A stretch of 45,051 nt of DNA. Source: Ferrithrix thermotolerans DSM 19514. GTDB taxonomy: Bacteria; Actinomycetota; Acidimicrobiia; Acidimicrobiales; CAIXPF01. Under the pieces are notes generated by a model. The model was not told the origin of the DNA, did not search any database, and saw only the letters and a list, made by a program, of their open reading frames with translations. The DNA lies in contig CAMDQT010000027.1 in assembly GCA_945906305.1 (NCBI GenBank), positions 1-45,051 of the forward strand, read 5' to 3'. Position numbers and translations under genes: made by a program. Position 1 is the stretch's first letter. Each line of letters starts with the position of its first letter. Shown here one piece after another: positions 32,898 to 42,475 of this stretch.

Positions 32898-34754
32898 GTG
32901 CTGCAGCGTCCACCGGCCGGCTCAATTCCCGATGCCCCCGGGTCTTACCAGTTCAAGGACCCCGATGGCCGGGTGATTTATGTCGGCAAGGCTCGCTCGT
33001 TGCGGCAGCGACTGTCGAACTACTTCCAGAACCCGTCGTACCTGCATCCGCGTACTGCCGCCATGGTTGCTGCCGCCGACAGCGTCGAGTGGATCGTGGT
33101 GCGCAACGAGGTCGAGGCGCTGATGCTGGAGTTCTCCCTCATCAAGGAGCACCGGCCGCGCTTCAACGTGCGCCTGGTCGACGACAAGTCCTACCCCTAC
33201 CTCGCCCTCACCGTCGGCGACCGGTGGCCGCGTCCGTTGGTGATGCGCGGAGCCAAGAAAAAGGGAGTGCGGTACTTCGGCCCGTACGCGCACGCCTACG
33301 CCATCCGCGAGACGCTCGACCAGTTGCTGCGCACGTTTCCCGTGCGTAGCTGCCGCGACGGCAAGTTCGACCGGCACGCCAAATTGGGTAAGCCCTGCCT
33401 GCTGTTCCATATCGAGAAATGTTCCGCGCCCTGCGTCGGGGAAATTGACGAGGTCGCCTACGCCGGCCTGGTGAGCGAGTTGTTGCAGTTCCTCGAGGGC
33501 GACACCGACGCGGTGATCGAACGGCTCGAGGCGGAGATGCGGGCGGCCGCAGCAGACCTGGAATTCGAACGGGCCGCCCGGCTGCGTGACCGCTTGGCCG
33601 CGGTGCGCAAGGCGGTCGAGAAGCAGCAGATCGTCGGCTCTCGTAATGAAGACATCGACGTGATGGGCATCGCCGACGACGACCTCGAAGCGGCCGTGCA
33701 GGTGTTCACCGTGCGCAAGGGGCGCGTGGTGGGCCGTCAGGGATTCATCATCGACAAGGTCGAGGAGCTCGGGCGCGACCGGCTGATCGGTGTGGTGCTC
33801 GAAGGCCTCTACGACGAGGAGCCAGTACAGGGCTATCCCAAGATGGTGTTGGTGCCCGACCTCCCCGACGATGTCGAACTGTACGAGCAATGGCTGTCCA
33901 GTGAGCGTGGCACCAAGGTAGAAATCCGGGTTCCCCAGCGAGGCGACCGTAAGGAGTTCCTGGCCACGGTCACTGCGAATGCCACCGAGGAGTTCGCCCG
34001 GCATCGGCTGCGCCGGGCGGCGGACATCAACGCCCGATCCCGGGCGCTGGAGGAGTTACAGCAGTGGTTGGGGCTTCCGTCGGCGCCGTTGCGCATCGAG
34101 TGTTATGACAACTCCCATCTCAACGGCACCGACTATGTGAGTTCGATGGTGGTGTTCGAGGACGGTTTGGCGGCCAAGAACCAGTACCGCCGTTTCAAGC
34201 TGCGCTGGGTCCCCGGCAACGACGACTTCGCCGCCATGGAGGAGGTGCTCACCCGGCGACTGACCAGCTACGTGGAGGATCAGGCCAAACCGGTGTCCGA
34301 GCGGGGCAAGTTCCAATACCCGCCCCAGCTGCTCATCGTCGATGGTGGCAAGGGCCAACTCGGGGTGGCGGTGCGGGTACTGGAACAACTCGGCCTGCGC
34401 GAGCGCATTCCGGTGTGCGCGCTGGCCAAGCAGTTCGAGGAGGTCTACCTGCCTGAGCAGTCCGAGCCGGTGCGCATCCCCCGCCAGTCCGAGGCGCTGT
34501 ACCTGTTGCAACGACTGCGTGACGAGTCTCACCGATTCGCCATCACCTATCAGCGCCAGCTTCGCAACACCCGCATGACGGTGTCCTGGCTCGATGGGAT
34601 CACCGGGCTGGGCCCGACCCGCCGTACCCGGCTCATCCGCGAGCTGGGCGGGTCCAAGGCGGCGCGGCTGGCCTCGTTGGACACCCTCAAGGCGTTGAGC
34701 TGGATGCCGGACGCGGTGGCCGAAGCGGTGTACGAACGGGCCCGACGGCCCTGA
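32898..34754 (+). CDS. uvrC: Excinuclease ABC subunit C
   Basis: Cuts DNA on both sides of a lesion marked by UvrAB. The GIY-YIG nuclease domain is N-terminal (GSYQFKDPDGRVIYVGKA). A UVR motif near residue 210 (AADLEFERAARLRDRL) follows, then the RNase H-like domain with ECYDNSHLNG and C-terminal helix-hairpin-helix (GITGLGPTRRTRLI). At 618 residues it is complete. GTG 32898 fits the -10 box at 32886. Divergent from ribD, in keeping with the rib-uvrC neighbourhood of mycobacteria. Confidence 0.96.
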   Translation: MLQRPPAGSIPDAPGSYQFKDPDGRVIYVGKARSLRQRLSNYFQNPSYLHPRTAAMVAAADSVEWIVVRNEVEALMLEFSLIKEHRPRFNVRLVDDKSYPYLALTVGDRWPRPLVMRGAKKKGVRYFGPYAHAYAIRETLDQLLRTFPVRSCRDGKFDRHAKLGKPCLLFHIEKCSAPCVGEIDEVAYAGLVSELLQFLEGDTDAVIERLEAEMRAAAADLEFERAARLRDRLAAVRKAVEKQQIVGSRNEDIDVMGIADDDLEAAVQVFTVRKGRVVGRQGFIIDKVEELGRDRLIGVVLEGLYDEEPVQGYPKMVLVPDLPDDVELYEQWLSSERGTKVEIRVPQRGDRKEFLATVTANATEEFARHRLRRAADINARSRALEELQQWLGLPSAPLRIECYDNSHLNGTDYVSSMVVFEDGLAAKNQYRRFKLRWVPGNDDFAAMEEVLTRRLTSYVEDQAKPVSERGKFQYPPQLLIVDGGKGQLGVAVRVLEQLGLRERIPVCALAKQFEEVYLPEQSEPVRIPRQSEALYLLQRLRDESHRFAITYQRQLRNTRMTVSWLDGITGLGPTRRTRLIRELGGSKAARLASLDTLKALSWMPDAVAEAVYERARRP

Positions 34755-34797
34755 TGTCGGTGCCGGGTGCGCGCCGGAGAGCGCGCTGGCGCGTCGG

Positions 34798-34803
34798 TAG
34801 CAT
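34798..34803 (+). promoter_or_regulatory. Putative -10 box for the methyltransferase at 34812
   Basis: TAGCAT lies eight bases before GTG 34812, the same arrangement as at polA and uvrB. Confidence 0.5.
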
Positions 34804-34811
34804 GTCGCGTC

Positions 34812-35558
34812 GTGGGCGAGGACGACGCAAGCGAGACAGACCTGTGGGAGGCCCACGCGGGCTGGTGGCAGGAGGGCTTCACGGCGGGGGCTGACCCCGA
34901 GTACGAGGAGCAGATCCTGCCCTTGGCGGCGCACTATTTGACTGGTGCGGAACGGGTGCTCGACATTGGCTGCGGTGAGGGCCAGGTGGCCCGTTTGGCC
35001 ATCGAGGTTGGCGCCAGCCTGGTGGTTGGTATCGATCCCACCAGAGCGCAGATCGAGGAGGCCCTGGCCCGGGGGGGCGGGCCGGCATACGCCCGCTCCG
35101 GCGCCGATGGCCTGCCCTTTCCCGATGGTTGCTTCGACACCGTGGTGGCGTGTTTGGTGTTCGAGCACATCGGCGAGGTCGACCGGGCCATCGCCGAGGT
35201 GGCCCGGGTGTTACGGCCCGAGGGGCGCTTCCTGTTCTTCCTCAACCATCCGTTGTTGCAGACTCCGAACTCGGGTTGGATCGACGACCAGATTCTTGAC
35301 CCACCCGAGCAGTACTGGCGCATCGGGCCCTATCTGATCGAGGAACTGTCCATTGAGGAAGTCGAGAAGGACGTGTTCATCCCGTTCATCCACCGACCGC
35401 TGTCGAGGTATGTGAACGCGCTGGCTGACAACGGGCTGCTCATCACCCAGATGCATGAGCCGGCCCCACCGACGGGGTTCCTGGCCCAGGCGGCCGAGTA
35501 CGAGGCGGCGAGCACCATCCCCCGGTTGCTCCTGCTGGTTACCCGTAAACAGGGTTGA
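34812..35558 (+). CDS. Class I SAM-dependent methyltransferase
   Basis: A 248-residue type 11-like methyltransferase. Motif I is VLDIGCGEGQVA near residue 48, the strand-2 acid lies in VVGIDPT, then LPFPDGCFDTVVACLVFEHI and ARVLRPEGRFLFF. The C-terminal half is rich in aromatic residues (WIDDQILDPPEQYWRIGPYL), which may form the substrate lid. Substrate unknown. The GTG start is set by the -10 box and the acidic N-terminus EDDASETDLWEAHAGWW; an earlier ATG at 34767 is less likely. It separates uvrC from rapZ, together with the next gene. Confidence 0.82.
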   Translation: MGEDDASETDLWEAHAGWWQEGFTAGADPEYEEQILPLAAHYLTGAERVLDIGCGEGQVARLAIEVGASLVVGIDPTRAQIEEALARGGGPAYARSGADGLPFPDGCFDTVVACLVFEHIGEVDRAIAEVARVLRPEGRFLFFLNHPLLQTPNSGWIDDQILDPPEQYWRIGPYLIEELSIEEVEKDVFIPFIHRPLSRYVNALADNGLLITQMHEPAPPTGFLAQAAEYEAASTIPRLLLLVTRKQG

Positions 35559-35639
35559 TTCTGCGCTCGGTGGCAACGTCAGTCTTCGACTAACCGTGCT
35601 AGCCAAATCTGATGACACCATTATCACCACTAGAGGCGA

Positions 35640-35645
35640 CATACT
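35640..35645 (+). promoter_or_regulatory. Putative -10 box for the GGDEF/EAL gene
   Basis: CATACT lies eight bases before GTG 35654. It departs from TANNNT at its first base. The preceding 80 bases are AT-richer than their surroundings. Confidence 0.35.
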
Positions 35646-35653
35646 GACTCTGC

Positions 35654-38080
35654 GTGGCAGCGGTTGACCCTAACTTGCGCAACGGCGGTCCCCCTGGGCT
35701 GGACCAGACCGTGATCGACACCACGGCACGCGCCCTGGGCGGTATCTGGGCGTCGACGCTGGTGCTGGTCGTGGCGGCCATGTTCGTCGGGCGCGGGGCG
35801 GCGATGTCTCCGATCCGGGCGTTGGTTCTCCAGGCGCCGTTGGTGGCGGCAGCGTTGCTCGCGTTGCAGCTTGCCCGCCAAACGCGCCGGGAACGCTCGG
35901 TGTGGGTCTGGATCGGCGTCGGGCTGGTAGCGGCGGTGGCGAGCGGCGTGCTTCTGCGCCTGTTCAGCTCCGCCGATGGTCCGCTCGGGCGGTCCTTGGG
36001 ATTCCTGCTCGCCGCCGGTGTCGCGTCGAGCTTCGCGAGCGCAGTACTGGTTTCTTTGCGTCGGCGACGCGTGCGCCTGGGGTTGGCTTGGGCGCTCGAC
36101 GCGGCGGTGGCGCTCTCGGGTGGGGTCACGCTCGCCGTGGTGCTCAACGAGGCCATTTCCCGAGGGGCCGAGCCGAGCTGGCCGGTGGTGCTCGCAACGG
36201 CGATCGCCGCCGCGGTCACGTTGTTTCTGACTCAGTTGGTCGCCGCGGGTGTGGCCCGTGACCCGTTTTTGGTGGGGCTCAGCGTTGCCCTCGGCGTGTA
36301 TCAGGTGGTGCTGATCGACCAGCACCTGGCAGTACGCCACGGATCGGCCTGGCCCTCGACGTGGTGGCTCGACCCGGCCTGGCCCGCGCTGGTCATGGGT
36401 GCGGTCCTCGCGGTGCTCGCCTGGAGATCCCAACAGGTGTCGCGTCGACCGATTTTGCCCGCCGCGCCGCGTGCCGCTAGCCGGGCCACCCCGGCCAGCT
36501 TGGGCGGTGGGCCAAGGGCGGGCTGGATCGTAGCGGCGGGGTGGTTGGCCCTGGCGTCGGCGGTGCTGGTCTACTACGCCCAAGGCGACGGGCCGCGGTC
36601 GGCCTTGGTTGTGGCCTGTGCGGCGCTGACTCTGGTTCTCGGGCTGATCCGGGTGGGGTCCTCGGTCCGTGCCCTCGAGCGGTTGGTCGGCCGCGGGGCC
36701 GATGCGGACATCGATGCGGTGTCAGGCCTGTTAAACCGCCGGGCGCTGGGTGAAGCACTCGACTGGGCGTGTGAACGCGGACCGGGCGCGGTGCTGCTCA
36801 TCGACGTGGACCGCTTCCGCGAGGTGAACCAGTACCTGGGCCAGCGCGCCGCGGACGAGGTGCTCCGCCAGCTTGGCGAGCGGCTGGCCGCGGTTGCCAC
36901 CGATGCGGAGATACTCGGCCGGCTGGGTGCGGACGAGTTCGTCTTGATAAGCCCCAACGTCGGGGTGGCGGAGGCCATGGTCCGAGCCCGCCAGGTGCGC
37001 AGCCTGACGCAGTTCGCCTTCACGCTCGGCGCAGACGCGGTGCGACTCGATCTCAGCATCGGGGTGGCGCTGTGGTCGGCAGGCTCCGCGATGGGCGAGA
37101 CGTTGCTCAGCCACGCGCACGACGCGCGCCGTCTGGCCCGCGAGCGAGCCAGCGGCATCGAACGGTGGGATCCCGAGCGCGACGTGCTTGGTGCCCGCCG
37201 GTTGGCGTTCGCCGATTCGCTGCGCCGTTCGGTGCGCGATGAGGAGTTGCAGCTTTCCTACCAGCCCAAGGTCGATACCCGCCGCGCGCAGGTCGTCGGG
37301 GTCGAGGCGCTGGCCCGTTGGCGTCATGAGGGGGAGGTGGTGCCACCGGAGCTGTTCCTTGCCGTGGCCGAAGAGGCCGGTCTGATCACCGAGTTGACCA
37401 GCTCCCTGATCGACCAGGCGCTGGCGCAGCTTGCCCGCTGGGATGAAGCCGGCCTGCACTTGTCCATGGCAGTCAACGTGTCCCCGCGTGCCTTGTCCGA
37501 CCCCGTGTTGGCGCGGCGGGTGGCCCGGGCGTTGCAGCGCTGTGGTGTCGCCCCCAACCGCTTGGTCCTCGAGATCGCCGAGACCGCGCTGATTCCGGAC
37601 CAGCGGCGCGTCTCCTCGGCCCTGCAACGCCTGCGCCAGCTCGGCGTCGGGCTGTGCATCGACGACTATGGCACTGGTCATGTGTCGTTGAGCTACCTCC
37701 GCGATTTCGCGATGGACGAGCTGAAGCTCGATCGCAGCTCTGTGACCTTGATGGTCGAGGACGAACGCGCCCGAGCCGTCGTGCGTTCGACGGTATTCCT
37801 CGGTGGCCAGCTCGGGCTCGACGTGGTGGCCCAGGGGGTGGAACGGCCCGACCAGCTCGATGCGCTTACGGCGTGCGGCTGTCACCTGATCCAGGGCGAT
37901 CTGTTGTGTGCGCCGTTACCGGCGGAGGAGCTGACGGCGTGGCTGGCTGGCGGACTAGGCCGCGGCCCGACGGGCAGCGTGTTCGGTTGCCCGGGCGGCG
38001 CCGGCAACTCCTTGGATGGCTTGCTCGTTGAGGGAGTCGGCGCCATGGAAGGCGGCTCCTCCCATCAGCTCCGCCCGTGA
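35654..38080 (+). CDS. Membrane GGDEF/EAL cyclic-di-GMP protein
   Basis: An 808-residue signalling protein. Roughly eight to ten membrane helices fill residues 25-340. A GGDEF domain follows (about 350-500) whose signature reads GADEF (RLGADEF), so cyclase activity is doubtful. The EAL domain (about 510-760) keeps VEALARWRH, NVSPRAL, LEIAETAL, IDDYGTGHVSL and LKLDRSSV. The late AEGVE motif reads AQGVE, which may weaken catalysis. It is probably a phosphodiesterase or c-di-GMP sensor at the membrane. The Gly-rich C-terminal tail is unassigned. Start GTG 35654. Confidence 0.88.
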   Translation: MAAVDPNLRNGGPPGLDQTVIDTTARALGGIWASTLVLVVAAMFVGRGAAMSPIRALVLQAPLVAAALLALQLARQTRRERSVWVWIGVGLVAAVASGVLLRLFSSADGPLGRSLGFLLAAGVASSFASAVLVSLRRRRVRLGLAWALDAAVALSGGVTLAVVLNEAISRGAEPSWPVVLATAIAAAVTLFLTQLVAAGVARDPFLVGLSVALGVYQVVLIDQHLAVRHGSAWPSTWWLDPAWPALVMGAVLAVLAWRSQQVSRRPILPAAPRAASRATPASLGGGPRAGWIVAAGWLALASAVLVYYAQGDGPRSALVVACAALTLVLGLIRVGSSVRALERLVGRGADADIDAVSGLLNRRALGEALDWACERGPGAVLLIDVDRFREVNQYLGQRAADEVLRQLGERLAAVATDAEILGRLGADEFVLISPNVGVAEAMVRARQVRSLTQFAFTLGADAVRLDLSIGVALWSAGSAMGETLLSHAHDARRLARERASGIERWDPERDVLGARRLAFADSLRRSVRDEELQLSYQPKVDTRRAQVVGVEALARWRHEGEVVPPELFLAVAEEAGLITELTSSLIDQALAQLARWDEAGLHLSMAVNVSPRALSDPVLARRVARALQRCGVAPNRLVLEIAETALIPDQRRVSSALQRLRQLGVGLCIDDYGTGHVSLSYLRDFAMDELKLDRSSVTLMVEDERARAVVRSTVFLGGQLGLDVVAQGVERPDQLDALTACGCHLIQGDLLCAPLPAEELTAWLAGGLGRGPTGSVFGCPGGAGNSLDGLLVEGVGAMEGGSSHQLRP

Positions 38081-38197
38081 ACCCAGCCGCATCGAAATGG
38101 TCCTTGGCCTGCAACGCGCACCTCGTTGAGCACAAGGTCCCACGTCATCGGCGGAAGGAAAGGCGATGCTGCGCGTGTCGTGGTGGCAATCGCTCGG

Positions 38198-38203
38198 TAG
38201 CGT
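38198..38203 (+). promoter_or_regulatory. Putative -10 box for rapZ
   Basis: TAGCGT lies nine bases before GTG 38213. The 132-base gap before rapZ holds no credible gene. Confidence 0.4.
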
Positions 38204-38212
38204 TAGCCCGGC

Positions 38213-39050
38213 GTGGGAGAGATCGTTGTCGTCACCGGCCATTCGGGTGCAGGTCGATCGACCGCGGCTGATGTCTTCGAGGACCTCGGTTGGTTCGTGA
38301 TCGACAACCTGCCCCTGGCGTTGATGTCCAAGGTGTCCGAGCTGACCGCGGCCGGAAGCGGGTCTTACGAACGAGTAGTGCTCGTGGTTGGAGCGTCGCC
38401 CGATCTGGTGGAGACCACCCCGGCCATCGGGCGCTTGCGCGAGCAGGGCGCGCAGCTGCGCATCTTGTTCCTCGAAGCCAACGCCGAGACGTTGGTGCGC
38501 CGCTATAAAGAGGCCCGCCGTCGCCATCCGTTTTCCACCGGATCGCTCACCGAAGCCGTGGCCCTCGAACAGGCCGCTCTGGAGGAGTTGCGAGGCCTCG
38601 CCGACTTGGTGATGGACACCTCAAACCTCAATGTCCATCAGCTAAAGGAACGGGTCCTGCGCGCCTTTTCGCCCGAGGATTCCACCCACCGAATGCGCAC
38701 CTCGGTGCAGTCTTTCGGCTTCAAGTACGGGTTGCCGCTCGATGTGGACCTCGTGATGGACTGCCGCTTTCTACCCAATCCGTTCTGGGTGGCGGAGCTG
38801 CGGCCGTTGTCGGGGCTTGACGAGGCGGTGCGCGACTACGTACTGGGCCAGGAGGCCGCACAGCAGTTTCTGGGACGGTTACAGCCTCTGCTCGAGACGC
38901 TCGTGCCTGCCTATCTGAACGAGGGCAAGGCGTATTTGACCATCGCTTTCGGATGCACCGGCGGTCGGCATCGCTCGGTGGCCATCGCCGAGGCGGTGGC
39001 CCCGATGCTGGCCGATCTGGGTTTGAACGCGACGCTCAGCCACCGTGACA

Positions 39051-39061
<11 letters not shown>
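38213..39061 (+). CDS. rapZ: RapZ/YvcJ-family nucleotide-binding protein
   Basis: A P-loop protein; in E. coli RapZ is the RNase E adaptor for GlmZ decay, while the actinobacterial role is less clear. The P-loop is GHSGAGRST, with Arg where other bacteria have Lys, as in other actinobacteria. EDLGWFVIDNLP, FLEANAETLVRRYKEARRRHP and the C-terminal FGCTGGRHRSVAIAE are family hallmarks. 282 residues, full length. It is normally followed by yvcK and whiA, but here gap follows directly. Confidence 0.93.
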
Positions 39062-40149
<1,088 letters not shown>

Positions 40150-40150
<1 letters not shown>

Positions 40151-41292
40151 TGGCGGTCTTCGGCGTTCCCACGCTGGAGGATCTCGGGCCGGTCACCGGC
40201 AAGAACGTGCTGGTTCGGGTGGATTTCAACGTCCCGCTCAAGGACGGGGTGATCACTGACGATCTGCGGATCCGGGCGGCGTTGCCCACCTTGGTGTGGT
40301 TGCAGCAGCAGGGTGCGGCCAAGGTGGTGGCCTGTTCGCATCTCGGCCGACCCAACGGCAAGGCTGATGGCGCCTACTCCATGGGCCCGGTGCGGGCGCG
40401 TCTGGCCAGTTTGGCGCCGGGCGTGAAGTTGGTGGAAAACCTGCGTTTCGACCCGGGCGAGGAAAGCAACGATCCCGGCTTCGTCGAGCGGCTGATCGAA
40501 GGCTTCGATTGCTACGTCAATGATGCCTTCGGGGCGTCGCACCGCGCTCATGGGTCCATTGTCGGGCCGCCGTCGCGGGGCTTGCCAGCGGCGGCGGGGC
40601 GGTTGTTGGCCCGCGAAGTCGAGGTGCTGCTCGGGCTGCGCAGCCATCCGGACCGGCCCTTCGTGGCCATCCTCGGGGGCTCGAAGGTGAGCGACAAGCT
40701 CGGGGTGATCGAAGCGTTGCTCGATGTGTGCGACACGCTGATCGTCGGTGGGGCGATGTGCTTCACGTTCTTCCGGGCGCTGGGGCGCAGCACCGGGTCT
40801 TCGCTGGTCGAAGCGGACCAGGTCGACGTGTGCAAGGCGTTGCTGGCCAAGGCCGGCGAGCGTCTGGTGCTGCCCGAGGACATCACCGCCATGGGTCCGG
40901 GCGGCAAGCTGTTCGACCCGACCGCGGGGGGCGAGGTCCGCCAGACCGGCCGGGGGTTGCCCGAGGGCTGGATGGGCTGCGACATCGGACCGGGAGCGGC
41001 TGCGGCGTTTGGCGACATCATCGCCGAGGCCCGCATGGTGCTGTGGAACGGACCGATGGGAGCTTTCGAAGACCCCCGTTTTGCCGCCGGGACGCGTTCG
41101 GTGGCCGAGGTTGTGGCGTCTTGCCGCGGCTTTACGGTGGTCGGTGGTGGCGATTCGGCCGCCGCGGTGGCCCAGTTCGGCCTCGACGACCGCATCGATC
41201 ACGTGTCCACTGGTGGCGGGGCGAGCTTGGAGTTGATTGAGCAGGGTGACCTACCAGGGCTGGAGGCGTTGCGGGGCGCCATCAACGCCTGA
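40150..41292 (+). CDS. pgk: Phosphoglycerate kinase
   Basis: Transfers phosphate from 1,3-bisphosphoglycerate to ADP. VLVRVDFNVPLKDG is the N-domain signature, SHLGRPNG binds substrate, and ILGGSKVSDKLGVI and the C-terminal VVGGGDSAAAVAQFG with HVSTGGGASLELIE bind nucleotide. At 380 residues it is a little shorter than average. ATG 40150 overlaps the gap stop; the longer frame starts inside gap and is discarded. Confidence 0.96.
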
Positions 41293-41308
41293 CCGCACCG
41301 AGGCGGTC
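41291..41308 (+). terminator. Short hairpin at the pgk stop
   Basis: GACCGC/GCGGTC arms with a six-base loop overlap the pgk stop codon and are followed by no T-run. It may trim or attenuate the message before tpiA. Confidence 0.3.
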
Positions 41309-41313
41309 CTTCC

Positions 41314-41341
41314 ACCTACTCCCGCTTACCTACTCCCGCAT
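41314..41341 (+). repeat. 14-base tandem duplication before tpiA
   Basis: ACCTACTCCCGCTT is followed directly by a copy that differs in one base, in the 97-base gap between pgk and tpiA. Confidence 0.7.
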
Positions 41342-41389
41342 ACCAAGTCTCGCGGCCGCGTCCGGCCGGTCCAACCCCAAGGATTCTTC

Positions 41390-42163
41390 ATGCGCAAGCC
41401 GTTGATCAGCGGTAACTGGAAGATGAACCACAACCACTTCGACGCCATCACCTTGGTGCAGAAGCTGAGTTATGTCATTGACCGCCACGACGTCGAGGCG
41501 GTGGAGGTGTCGGTGCATCCGCCCTTCACCGACCTGCGTTCGGTGCAGACCGTGCTCGAGGCGGACAAGATCCCGCTTGCTCTCGGGGCGCAGAACTGCC
41601 ACTGGGAAGAAAAGGGGGCCTTCACTGGTGAGGTCTCACCGGCGATGTTGGCCAAGCTCAACGTGCGCTATGTGATTGTCGGCCATTCTGAGCGGCGCGA
41701 ACTTTTCGGCGAGACCGACGAGGATGTCAACCGCAAGGTCAAAGCCGTTCTCAAGTTCGCCATGACCCCCATCATGTGTTGTGGCGAGACGTTGGCGGAA
41801 CGTGAGGCCGGGGCAACCGAGGCCAAGGTCCTGCGCCAGGTGAACGCCGGTCTGGCGGGCCTCGACGCCGCGGTGGTCGCCACCATGGTGGTGGCCTACG
41901 AGCCCATCTGGGCCATTGGTACTGGTCGCACCGCCAGCGTCGAAGACGCCCAAGCGGTGTGCGGGCTGATCCGCCGGACCATCGCCGACACGTTCGGGCC
42001 CGCCGCCGCGGATGGGGTGCGCATCCAATACGGCGGGTCGGTCAAGGCCGACAACGCCAAGGAACTGATGGGCCAGCCCGACATCGACGGGGCCTTGGTC
42101 GGCGGGGCGAGCCTCGAGGCCGAGTCCTTCGCCGCCATTGTCGGCTACCGCCTGATGGACTGA
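41390..42163 (+). CDS. tpiA: Triosephosphate isomerase
   Basis: Interconverts DHAP and GAP. Catalytic Lys11 (GNWKMN), His99 (VIVGHSERR) and Glu171 (VAYEPIWAIGTG) are all present, as is the phosphate-binding YGGSVK. 257 residues is normal. AAGGA about six bases before ATG 41390 decides the start over an earlier in-frame GTG-like start inside pgk. Part of the gap-pgk-tpiA-secG run. Confidence 0.97.
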   Translation: MRKPLISGNWKMNHNHFDAITLVQKLSYVIDRHDVEAVEVSVHPPFTDLRSVQTVLEADKIPLALGAQNCHWEEKGAFTGEVSPAMLAKLNVRYVIVGHSERRELFGETDEDVNRKVKAVLKFAMTPIMCCGETLAEREAGATEAKVLRQVNAGLAGLDAAVVATMVVAYEPIWAIGTGRTASVEDAQAVCGLIRRTIADTFGPAAADGVRIQYGGSVKADNAKELMGQPDIDGALVGGASLEAESFAAIVGYRLMD

Positions 42164-42181
42164 GGTTGGGCGGAGGCGGGC

Positions 42182-42187
42182 TACACT
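42182..42187 (+). promoter_or_regulatory. Putative -10 box for secG
   Basis: TACACT lies six bases before GTG 42194, with no Shine-Dalgarno. Confidence 0.45.
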
Positions 42188-42193
42188 GCCGGG

Positions 42194-42427
42194 GTGATTT
42201 GGCTGATCCTGCCCATCGAGGTTTTGTCCTCGTCGATGCTGCTGTTCCTGGTGTTGTTGCACTCGGGCAAGGGTGGGGGCATGTCAGACCTGTTGGGTGG
42301 GGGTAGCTCGGCCTCCGCCGCCGCCGGGTCGACGGTGATGGAACGCAACCTCGATCGCTTGACCATCGTGGTGGCGTTGGTGTTCGCCTTCTCGACGATC
42401 ACGTTCGGTCTGCTCCTCGACGCCTGA
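42194..42427 (+). CDS. secG: Protein translocase subunit SecG
   Basis: A small membrane subunit of the SecYEG channel. It has two hydrophobic helices (about residues 1-22 and 52-75) joined by the conserved cytoplasmic loop HSGKGGGMSDLLGG. 77 residues is usual. Its place after tpiA is conserved in actinobacteria. Confidence 0.92.
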   Translation: MIWLILPIEVLSSSMLLFLVLLHSGKGGGMSDLLGGGSSASAAAGSTVMERNLDRLTIVVALVFAFSTITFGLLLDA

Positions 42428-42433
42428 GGGCCA

Positions 42434-42449
42434 GGTGGCTGAGGCCACC
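42434..42449 (+). terminator. Possible hairpin after secG
   Basis: GGTGGC/GCCACC arms with a four-base TGAG loop begin seven bases after the secG stop, without a T-run. A new -10 box follows at 42463. Confidence 0.35.
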
Positions 42450-42462
42450 GTGGTGACGGCGA

Positions 42463-42468
42463 TAGCGT
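42463..42468 (+). promoter_or_regulatory. Putative -10 box for the acyl-CoA synthetase
   Basis: TAGCGT lies seven bases before ATG 42476, with no Shine-Dalgarno. Confidence 0.45.
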
Positions 42469-42475
42469 CGCGGTC

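Noticed and set aside
38077-38271. 64-codon frame upstream of rapZ
   Set aside because: It overlaps rapZ in another frame; Arg/Cys-rich with no domain.
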